Under the pieces are notes generated by a model that made no database searches, was not told the origin of the DNA, and worked only from the letters and a program-made list of their open reading frames with translations. Shown one piece after another: positions 1 to 9,910 of a DNA stretch of 9,910 nt; the stretch's first letter is position 1; each line of letters opens with the position of its first letter. Position numbers and translations under genes: made by a program. Source of the DNA: Candidatus Effluviviaceae Genus I sp. (GTDB lineage Bacteria; Joyebacterota; Joyebacteria; Joyebacterales; Joyebacteraceae); the NCBI GenBank assembly GCA_016867725.1, contig VGIX01000050.1, forward strand, positions 1-9,910, read 5' to 3'.

Positions 1-126
1 GGTGACAACGTGGAGATGGAGATCATGCTCCACACGCCGATCGCGATGGAGGAGGGGCTCAGGTTCGCGATCCGCGAGGGCGGCAGGACCGTCGGCGCAG
101 GCACCATCACCAAGATCATCGAGTAA
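1..126 (+). CDS. tuf: Elongation factor Tu, C-terminal fragment (5' end outside window)
   Basis: Only the last 41 codons and the TAA stop are present; the gene begins upstream of the window. The visible peptide starts [10 protein letters not shown] and contains [16 protein letters not shown] followed by [13 protein letters not shown], the near-invariant end of bacterial EF-Tu (domain 3 beta-barrel). EF-Tu is the GTPase that delivers aminoacyl-tRNA to the ribosomal A site in the cytoplasm; the G domain and domain 2 cannot be assessed here. It is followed after 33 bases by rpmG, the usual tuf-rpmG-secE-nusG order, so these genes are probably cotranscribed. It is the only gene in the window ending in TAA. 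Identification is secure; whether the genome has a second tuf copy cannot be told. Confidence 0.97.
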   Translation, partial: GDNVEMEIMLHTPIAMEEGLRFAIREGGRTVGAGTITKIIE

Positions 127-159
127 GAGCGCTCCCGTGGAGCGGCGAGGCAGGACGAC

Positions 160-309
160 GTGCGTGAGATCGTGACGCTGGCGTGCAGCGAGTGCAAGCA
201 GCGGAACTACACATATACGAAGAACAAGCAAAAGCATCCGGACCGCCTGGAGTACGCTAAGTACTGTCGCTTCTGCGGCAAGCACACGGTGCACAAGCAG
301 ACGCGCTAG
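160..309 (+). CDS. rpmG: 50S ribosomal protein L33, zinc-binding (C+) form
   Basis: This 49-residue protein matches L33 in length and sequence: [17 protein letters not shown] at the N-terminus, a central [16 protein letters not shown], and an end KHTVHKQTR. Two CxxC pairs (Cys9/Cys12 and Cys36/Cys39) form the zinc ribbon of the C+ paralogue, as opposed to the zinc-free C- form. L33 sits near the E site of the 50S subunit. The start is GTG at 160. It gives the usual M-R-E-x-(I/V)-T-L-A-C beginning and has purine-rich sequence upstream (GAGG at 147-150, AGGA at 152-155); an internal GTG at 172 would remove the conserved MRE. The stop is TAG, with a second in-frame TAG six codons later (325-327). 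The gene is too short for a usual ORF length cut-off. It lies between tuf and tRNA-Trp, as in many bacteria. Confidence 0.95.
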   Translation: MREIVTLACSECKQRNYTYTKNKQKHPDRLEYAKYCRFCGKHTVHKQTR

Positions 310-348
310 GCCTCGGCCGAAGGGTAGTCCGCGAGGGTCTCGCAGCGC

Positions 349-425
349 AGGCCTGTAGCTCTAATTGGTAGAGCGCCGGTCTCCAAAACCGGATGTTGGG
401 GGTTCGAATCCCTCCAGGCCTGCCA
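349..425 (+). tRNA. trnW: tRNA-Trp (anticodon CCA), 3' CCA encoded
   Basis: A full cloverleaf can be folded by eye. The acceptor stem AGGCCTG (349-355) pairs with CAGGCCT (415-421). The D stem is GCTC/GAGC (358-361/371-374). The anticodon stem CCGGT/ACCGG (376-380/388-392) closes the loop CTCCAAA with anticodon CCA at 383-385. The T stem is GGGGG/CCCTC (398-402/410-414), with one G-T pair, around loop TTCGAAT. The discriminator base is G422, the expected bacterial tRNA-Trp identity base, and CCA is encoded at 423-425. It decodes UGG. It lies between rpmG and secE in the same orientation, a common position for tRNA-Trp, so it is probably cut out of a tuf-rpmG-secE transcript or has its own promoter that I cannot see. 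Confidence 0.97.
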
Positions 426-459
426 CCGCCTGCAAACAAGGCGTCCGGATGAGAGAGTC

Positions 460-645
460 ATGTTCGAGAAGCTGATCAGGTTTCTGCGGGAAGTCAGAAA
501 CGAGCTCAAGAGGGTCTCGTGGCCTTCGCGGAGCGAGATCCGTGAGTCGACGACGGTGGTGGTCGTCATCGTCCTGATTCTCGCGGTGTTCATCGGCCTG
601 GTCGACCGGGCGCTGTCCCTTCTGGTCACCTTGATCTTCCGCTAG
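460..645 (+). CDS. secE: Preprotein translocase subunit SecE (short, single membrane span)
   Basis: SecE stabilises the SecYEG channel in the inner membrane and is essential for protein export. The 61-residue product has the family layout: an amphipathic basic N-terminal helix (about residues 2-18), the conserved motif VSWPSRSEI (19-27), and a membrane span beginning [17 protein letters not shown] (about 30-46). A second short hydrophobic stretch lies at the C-terminus (51-60). E. coli SecE (127 residues) carries two extra N-terminal spans; this is the minimal form found in most other bacteria. The ATG at 460 has GAGAG about five bases upstream. It lies 34 bases after the tRNA and 52 bases before nusG, the standard secE-nusG pairing. 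The stop is TAG. Confidence 0.96.
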   Translation: MFEKLIRFLREVRNELKRVSWPSRSEIRESTTVVVVIVLILAVFIGLVDRALSLLVTLIFR

Positions 646-697
646 GCCAGGGCCAGCCAGTCCGCAATCCGGGTTCGCCGGGTGGAGTACTGCGCCT

Positions 698-1225
698 GTG
701 AAGCGCTGGTATGCCGTACACACGTATTCTGGCCACGAGCAGAAGGTCAGGGACAAGCTCGAGAAGAAGATCGCCGAGGCGAACCTCGGCGAGCGCTTCG
801 GTCAGATCGTGATCGCCAAGGAGGAGTTCGTCGAGATGCGGGACGGCAGGCGCCGGACGGCCGAGCGCAAGCTGTTCCCGGGCTACATCCTCGTGGAGAT
901 GGAGATCGACGACGAGACGCGGTTCCTCGTGACATCCACGACCGGCGTGCTCTCCTTCATCGGCACGACCTCGGGGCCGCAACCGCTCGAGCAGGAGGAC
1001 GTCGATCGGATCCTCGGGCGCATCGAGCGGAAGCCGTCGAAGGAGCGCCCGGAGATCCCGTATCAGGTCGGCGAGCAGGTGCGAGTGATCGACGGCCCCT
1101 TCACGGGGTTTCAGGGCCTCATCGACGACGTGGACGCCGAGCGGGGCAAGATCAAGGTCATGGTGTCCATCTTCGGACGGGCGACGCCGGTCGAGCTCGA
1201 TTTCCTTCAGGTTGAGTCCACGTGA
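698..1225 (+). CDS. nusG: Transcription termination/antitermination protein NusG
   Basis: NusG binds the clamp of elongating RNA polymerase, suppresses or promotes pausing, and connects to Rho and to the ribosome (S10). The 175-residue product has the N-terminal NGN domain: [11 protein letters not shown] at 4-14, the signature [10 protein letters not shown] at 59-68, and [10 protein letters not shown] at 81-90. A linker is followed by the C-terminal KOW domain (about 123-170, with [17 protein letters not shown]). The length is normal for a housekeeping NusG without inserted domains. The start is GTG at 698, with GGTGGAG at 681-687 ten bases upstream, and it gives the conserved M-x-R-W-Y-A-V beginning. 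It is the only gene here ending in TGA. An 80-base gap carrying a strong inverted repeat separates it from rplK. Confidence 0.97.
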   Translation: MKRWYAVHTYSGHEQKVRDKLEKKIAEANLGERFGQIVIAKEEFVEMRDGRRRTAERKLFPGYILVEMEIDDETRFLVTSTTGVLSFIGTTSGPQPLEQEDVDRILGRIERKPSKERPEIPYQVGEQVRVIDGPFTGFQGLIDDVDAERGKIKVMVSIFGRATPVELDFLQVEST

Positions 1226-1235
1226 CGCGATGCGA

Positions 1236-1271
1236 GCGGCGGGGCCCGGGCACGAGCTCAGGGGCCGCCGC
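1236..1271 (+). promoter_or_regulatory. Candidate structured rplK leader (possible L1 autoregulatory site)
   Basis: The nusG-rplK gap contains a long inverted repeat. GCGGCGG (1236-1242) pairs with CCGCCGC (1265-1271). After an asymmetric GG/G internal loop, CCC (1245-1247) pairs with GGG (1261-1263). GGGC (1248-1251) then pairs with GCTC (1256-1259, one G-U pair) around the loop ACGA. In E. coli and others, ribosomal protein L1 represses the L11-L1 mRNA by binding a stem with an asymmetric internal loop just ahead of rplK, so position and shape fit. I could not match the specific conserved L1-contact nucleotides, and strong stems are common by chance in sequence this GC-rich. No T-run follows, so it is not an intrinsic terminator. 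Confidence 0.35.
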
Positions 1272-1305
1272 GTCGGCGCACACGCAGCGGGTGAGGGGAT
1301 GACGC

Positions 1306-1731
1306 ATGGCGAAGAAGATCATCGGTACCGTCAAGCTCCAGGTGGCGGCCGGACAGGCCACGTCGGCGCCTCCGGTGGGCCCGGCCCTGGGCCCCTACGG
1401 GGTTGACATCGGCGGCTTCATCAAGCAGTTCAACGCGAAGACGCAGGGACAGCCGGGCATGATCATCCCCGTCGTCCTGACGATCTACGCAGACAGGACG
1501 TTCTCCTTCATCACGAAGACCCCGCCGGCCGCGGTCCTCCTCAAGAAGGCGGCCGGCCTCGCGAAGGGCTCGCCGGTCCCGAACCGCGACAAGGTCGGGA
1601 AGATCTCGCTCGCGCAGGTCCGCGAGATCGCGAAGCTCAAGGCGGTGGACCTCAACGCGGCGAGCGAAGAGGCAGCGATGAAGATGGTGGCGGGGACGGC
1701 AAGGAGCATGGGCATCGAGATCGTCGGCTAG
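1306..1731 (+). CDS. rplK: 50S ribosomal protein L11
   Basis: L11 binds 23S rRNA at the GTPase-associated centre and forms the base of the L7/L12 stalk. It is the thiostrepton-binding site and is needed for factor-dependent GTP hydrolysis. The 141-residue product is full length. The N-terminal domain holds the signature [16 protein letters not shown] (about 20-35) with the prolines involved in thiopeptide binding. It is followed by [10 protein letters not shown] and a C-terminal RNA-binding domain with [15 protein letters not shown] and an end RSMGIEIVG. The ATG at 1306 has GAGGGG at 1293-1298 seven bases upstream. The gene follows nusG by 80 bases and precedes rplA by an unusually long 108 bases. 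The stop is TAG. Confidence 0.97.
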   Translation: MAKKIIGTVKLQVAAGQATSAPPVGPALGPYGVDIGGFIKQFNAKTQGQPGMIIPVVLTIYADRTFSFITKTPPAAVLLKKAAGLAKGSPVPNRDKVGKISLAQVREIAKLKAVDLNAASEEAAMKMVAGTARSMGIEIVG

Positions 1732-1752
1732 CGGCGCGCCGCGGCCGGCGAC

Positions 1753-1819
1753 GGCGCGAGGCGGGCGCCCGCGCCACCGACACCGCGCGGGAACGCGGGA
1801 GGATCGAAGGCGATCCGCC
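1753..1819 (+). promoter_or_regulatory. Three successive inverted repeats in the rplK-rplA gap
   Basis: Three stems can be drawn in the 108-base gap. (1) GGCGCG (1753-1758) pairs with CGCGCC (1770-1775), overlapping the perfect 12-base palindrome GCGGGCGCCCGC at 1761-1772. (2) CCGCG (1783-1787) pairs with CGCGG (1794-1798) around CGGGAA. (3) GGATCG (1801-1806) pairs with CGATCC (1811-1816) around AAGG, extended past one mismatch by GG/CC. The last stem ends two bases before the ribosome binding site of rplA (GGGAGGG, 1821-1827). Stem 3 is the most convincing because it is AT-containing and exact. They may be a processing or stability element or a control site for rplA. GC-rich composition makes stems 1 and 2 weak evidence. 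No T-run follows any stem, so termination is unlikely. Confidence 0.35.
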
Positions 1820-1839
1820 AGGGAGGGTGAACGCAGAAG

Positions 1840-2544
1840 ATGAAGAGAAGCAAGCGGTACAGGGAGCTCGTCGAGAAGATCAAGCTGAGCGGCCCGTGCG
1901 CGCTCGACCAGGCCGTCGAGTTCCTCAAGCAGTCGGCAAGCGCGAAGTTCGACGAGACGGTGGAGCTTGCCGTCCGCCTCGGCGTGGACCCGAAGCGCTC
2001 CGACCAGCTCATCCGGGGCACGGTCGTCCTGCCGCACGGCACCGGCCGCAAGGTGAGGATCCTCGCTCTGGCGAAGGGCGAGAAGGTCAAGGAAGCGGAG
2101 GACGCGGGCGCGGACTTCGTGGGGTCCGATGAGTACATCGAGAAGATCCAGGGCGGGTGGCTCGAGTTCGACACGATCATCGCGACGCCGGACATGATGA
2201 AGGACGTCGGGCGGCTCGGCAAGGTCCTGGGTCCCCGCGGCCTCATGCCGAACCCGAAGAGCGGCACCGTGACCTTCGACCTGGCCAAGGCGATCACCGA
2301 GGCGCGCGCGGGCAAGATCGAGTACCGGACGGACAAGACCGGCAACGTGCACGCGGTGTTCGGGAAGGCGTCGTTCACGGCCGAGCAGCTCAGGGGCAAC
2401 CTCCTCGAGCTCGCGCGGGAGATCGTCCGCGCGAAGCCGGCCGCCGCGAAGGGGCAGTACATCAGGAGCGCGACCATCTCCACGACCATGGGCCCGGGCA
2501 TTCCGGTGGACGTCACGGCGCTCGTGGATTCCGTGAAGCAGTAG
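1840..2544 (+). CDS. rplA: 50S ribosomal protein L1
   Basis: L1 forms the mobile L1 stalk of the 50S subunit, which moves deacylated tRNA out of the E site, and in many bacteria represses translation of its own L11-L1 mRNA. The 234-residue product is full length. The two-domain fold is supported by [16 protein letters not shown] (36-51), the [10 protein letters not shown] stretch that follows, the L1 signature [13 protein letters not shown] (128-140), and a C-terminal part containing [17 protein letters not shown] and [10 protein letters not shown]. The ATG at 1840 gives the canonical M-K-R-S-K-R-Y start. Its ribosome binding site (GGGAGGG, 1821-1827) lies 12 bases away, rather far, and is preceded directly by a stem-loop. 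A GTG at 1827 is in another frame. The stop is TAG, 34 bases before rplJ. Confidence 0.97.
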   Translation: MKRSKRYRELVEKIKLSGPCALDQAVEFLKQSASAKFDETVELAVRLGVDPKRSDQLIRGTVVLPHGTGRKVRILALAKGEKVKEAEDAGADFVGSDEYIEKIQGGWLEFDTIIATPDMMKDVGRLGKVLGPRGLMPNPKSGTVTFDLAKAITEARAGKIEYRTDKTGNVHAVFGKASFTAEQLRGNLLELAREIVRAKPAAAKGQYIRSATISTTMGPGIPVDVTALVDSVKQ

Positions 2545-2578
2545 GGGCCCGGCGCCCGACCGGGGGAGCGAACGAAGC

Positions 2579-3127
2579 ATGGAGAAGCGACAGAAGGAAG
2601 TTCTCATTCAGGAACTGACGGAGGACCTGCGCGGCAACACCGTCGTCTTCCTCGGTGACTTCACCGGGATGGACGTCGAGACGGCGACCGAGCTCAGGAA
2701 GCGATTCCGCGAGGCCGGTGTGCGGTGCCGCGTCGCCAAGAACACGCTCGCGAGGCGAGCCATGGATGAGGTCGGGCTCGGGAGCCTCTCCGGCTTCCTG
2801 ACCGGCCCGAACGCGATCGTGATCGCGGAGCGCGACCCCGGGGCCGCGGCCAAGATCATGGTCGAGTTCGAGAAGCAGAAGAACACCCCGAAGATCAGGG
2901 CGGGCTGGGTGGACTCTGCGGTCATGACGGCCACGGACATCAGGCGGATAGCCGAGCTTCCCTCCCGCGATGTCCTGTTGGCGCAGATCGCTGCGGGCTT
3001 CCAGGCGCCCGTGTCGGGGTTGGCGCGACTCCTGAACGAGCTCCTCAGGCGCTTCGTTGCGACGCTGGACGCTGTGGCGAAGGAGAGGGGCGGGGCGCCG
3101 GCCGGGGCGACCGAGGCGGCGGAGTAG
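2579..3127 (+). CDS. rplJ: 50S ribosomal protein L10
   Basis: L10 anchors the L7/L12 dimers to the ribosome and binds 23S rRNA beside L11. The 182-residue product (E. coli: 165) has the typical N-terminal rRNA-binding domain, with VVFLGDFTGMDV (22-33), ELRKRFREAGV and RVAKNTLARRAM. A middle region LPSRDVLLAQIAAGFQAP is followed by a C-terminal helix SGLARLLNELLRRFVATLDAVA that should carry the L7/L12 dimers. The tail GGAPAGATEAAE is probably disordered. The ATG at 2579 follows GGGGGAG (2562-2568) by ten bases. A short stem CCCGG/CCGGG (2548-2552/2560-2564) overlaps that site. The gap to rplA is only 34 bases, so there is no room for the long leader that L10-L12 complexes bind in E. coli. The stop is TAG. 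Confidence 0.97.
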   Translation: MEKRQKEVLIQELTEDLRGNTVVFLGDFTGMDVETATELRKRFREAGVRCRVAKNTLARRAMDEVGLGSLSGFLTGPNAIVIAERDPGAAAKIMVEFEKQKNTPKIRAGWVDSAVMTATDIRRIAELPSRDVLLAQIAAGFQAPVSGLARLLNELLRRFVATLDAVAKERGGAPAGATEAAE

Positions 3128-3136
3128 CGCGATGGT

Positions 3137-3160
3137 GGGCGGCGCTCCGGCGCGCCGGCC
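3137..3160 (+). other. GC-rich stem-loop in the rplJ-rplL gap
   Basis: GGGCGGCGC (3137-3145) pairs with GCGCCGGCC (3152-3160), with a single G/G mismatch, around the six-base loop TCCGGC. It includes the perfect 12-base palindrome CCGGCGCGCCGG (3147-3158). It begins nine bases after the rplJ stop and ends about 37 bases before the ribosome binding site of rplL. No T-run follows. In a position where L7/L12 must be made in several-fold excess over L10, such a stem could protect or process the downstream mRNA. That is an inference; composition alone could produce it. Confidence 0.35.
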
Positions 3161-3197
3161 GAGGAGTTGTTGGGCGATCCCACGAGAAGGCCACGCT

Positions 3198-3202
3198 GGA
3201 GG
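3198..3202 (+). promoter_or_regulatory. Ribosome binding site of rplL (decides the start)
   Basis: GGAGG lies six bases ahead of the ATG at 3209 and is the best Shine-Dalgarno match in the gap. It supports the long form of L7/L12, because the internal ATG at 3257, where a normal-length protein would start, has only weak purine-rich sequence ahead of it. An in-frame GTG sits directly before the ATG (3206-3208) and could serve equally. Confidence 0.7.
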
Positions 3203-3208
3203 TGTGTG

Positions 3209-3640
3209 ATGGCAGACGAGACGAAGGACGCAGTGGAGACCGTCGAGCAGGCCCCGATGAGCAAGACGATCGGGAAGATCCTCGAGTCGATCGAGAAGAT
3301 GACCGTCCTCGAGATGGCGGAGCTCGTGAAGGCCCTCGAGAGGAAGTTCGGCGTGACGGCCGCCGCTCCCATGGCCATGATGGCCGCCCCCGCGGCGGGC
3401 GGCGCCGCTGCCGCGGCCGCGGACGAGCAGACGGAGTGGGACGTGATCCTGGCCGACACCGGCGAGAAGAAGTTCCAGGTCGTGAAGGTCATCCGCGCGG
3501 TGACGGACCTCGGCCTGAAGGAGGCGAAGGACCTCGTGGACAACCCCGGCCAGGTCGTGAAGAAGGGTGCGACCAAGGAAGAGGCCGAGGACATCAAGAA
3601 GAAGCTGGAGGAGGCGGGAGCCAAGGTCCAGCTGAAGTAG
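3209..3640 (+). CDS. rplL: 50S ribosomal protein L7/L12 with acidic N-terminal extension
   Basis: L7/L12 forms the flexible multi-copy stalk that recruits EF-Tu, EF-G and other GTPase factors. The 143-residue product is longer than the usual 120-130. The N-terminal dimerisation domain is at about 17-48 ([20 protein letters not shown], then [13 protein letters not shown]). An Ala/Met/Gly/Pro-rich hinge covers about 50-72. The C-terminal factor-binding domain (about 76-143) contains [20 protein letters not shown] at 89-108 and an end [13 protein letters not shown]. The extra length is 16 mainly acidic residues, [16 protein letters not shown], ahead of the normal start. The ATG at 3209 is preferred because of GGAGG at 3198-3202; starting at 3257 would give a standard 127-residue protein. 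A further in-frame TTG upstream (3167) adds an implausible basic tail. The stop is TAG; rpoB follows after 106 bases. Confidence 0.95.
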   Translation: MADETKDAVETVEQAPMSKTIGKILESIEKMTVLEMAELVKALERKFGVTAAAPMAMMAAPAAGGAAAAAADEQTEWDVILADTGEKKFQVVKVIRAVTDLGLKEAKDLVDNPGQVVKKGATKEEAEDIKKKLEEAGAKVQLK

Positions 3641-3709
3641 GTGTCGTTGGCGAGGGAGCGTAGGTGCGGCTGATTCTTCGGGATTCCGTGTCCGACGGCA
3701 GGGCGTCGC

Positions 3710-3746
3710 GTGATGCGGCCCAGCCTGCAGGGAGGATGACGCAGAG

Positions 3747-3750
<4 letters not shown>
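3710..3750 (+). other. Two overlapping mini-ORFs leading into the rpoB start
   Basis: Just ahead of rpoB, ATG at 3713 (also GTG at 3710 in frame) opens an eight-codon frame, MRPSLQGG, ending at TGA 3737-3739. Its stop overlaps the ATG at 3736 as ATGA. That ATG opens a four-codon frame, MTQR, ending at TGA 3748-3750, which overlaps the rpoB GTG (3747) as GTGA. AGGGAGG at 3729-3735 touches the second ATG and lies 11 bases before the rpoB GTG, longer than optimal spacing; AGGG at 3700-3703 could serve the first. This arrangement would allow terminating ribosomes to reinitiate on rpoB. It may be chance; only the sequence arrangement is observed. Confidence 0.35.
3729..3735 (+). promoter_or_regulatory. 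Ribosome binding site of rpoB
   Basis: AGGGAGG is the only strong Shine-Dalgarno match near the rpoB start. It lies 11 bases before the GTG at 3747, which is the only possible start before an in-frame TGA at 3711, apart from a much too late ATG at codon 23. The wide spacing is noteworthy in view of the mini-ORF overlap here. Confidence 0.6.
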
Positions 3751-7715
<3,965 letters not shown>

Positions 7716-7723
7716 GCGCAGTC

Positions 7724-7730
7724 GAGGAGG
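7724..7730 (+). promoter_or_regulatory. Ribosome binding site of rpoC
   Basis: GAGGAGG lies eight bases before the GTG at 7739 and supports that start. The whole rpoB-rpoC gap is 23 bases, so the two subunits are made from one mRNA. Confidence 0.75.
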
Positions 7731-7738
7731 GTCGACCG

Positions 7739-9910
<2,172 letters not shown>

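Noticed and set aside
331-343. Small inverted repeat GCGAG-GGT-CTCGC just before the tRNA gene
   Set aside because: The stem has only five base pairs with a three-base loop and no T-run; it is likely chance in GC-rich sequence and too weak to call a terminator or processing signal.
349-425. tRNA-Trp as an integration site for a mobile element
   Set aside because: The tRNA is intact, no repeat of its 3' end is seen nearby, and it is flanked by the normal conserved genes without integrase or foreign sequence.
3167-3208. Upstream TTG start extending L7/L12 by 14 residues
   Set aside because: The added sequence is basic and unlike any L7/L12 N-terminus, and the strong ribosome binding site at 3198-3202 points to the ATG at 3209.
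3641-3709. Possible attenuator/terminator between rplL and rpoB, as in E. coli
   Set aside because: The best stem is five base pairs (3693-3697 with 3704-3708) and no T-run follows, so the sequence gives no support for an attenuator.

Overview
The window is a bacterial core-translation/transcription locus read entirely from the + strand. It is very GC-rich (G or C at most third codon positions). The order is 'tuf (3' end) - rpmG - tRNA-Trp - secE - nusG - rplK - rplA - rplJ - rplL - rpoB - rpoC (5' part), the classical tuf/secE/rpl/rpo cluster found in many phyla. Both edges cut a gene: only the last 41 codons of tuf and the first 724 codons of rpoC are present.

The organism cannot be named from these genes by eye. 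The beta subunit carries both insertions known from E. coli-type polymerases (SI1 in the lobe and SI2 before the catalytic core), SecE is the short single-span type, and codon use is strongly GC-biased. This fits a high-GC bacterium with proteobacterial or FCB-like polymerase architecture, possibly an uncultured lineage such as the Eisenbacteria/Gemmatimonadota/deltaproteobacterial neighbourhood. That placement is an inference of low confidence.

Region by region: 1-425 holds translation factors and a structural RNA (EF-Tu tail, zinc-type L33, tRNA-Trp with encoded CCA). 460-1225 encodes SecE (Sec translocon) and NusG (elongation/anti-pausing factor). 1306-3640 encodes the L11, L1, L10 and L7/L12 proteins of the 50S L1 arm and L7/L12 stalk base. 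3747-9910 encodes the two large RNA polymerase subunits. Intergenic gaps are 23-108 bases and no stretch over about 110 bases lacks a gene. Several gaps contain GC-rich inverted repeats that may be regulatory or processing elements. No convincing intrinsic terminator or promoter could be called.

I found no mobile element, CRISPR array, defence gene or unknown system; this is an ordinary housekeeping region. Points worth a second look are small: TAG used as stop in 7 of 9 genes, two overlapping mini-ORFs running by stop/start overlaps into the GTG start of rpoB, an acidic N-terminal extension on L7/L12, a structured and unusually long rplK-rplA gap, a hairpin in the rplK leader where an L1 autoregulatory site would be expected, no room for a long rplJ leader, a duplicated module in beta SI1, and non-consensus residues in the rifampicin region of RpoB.
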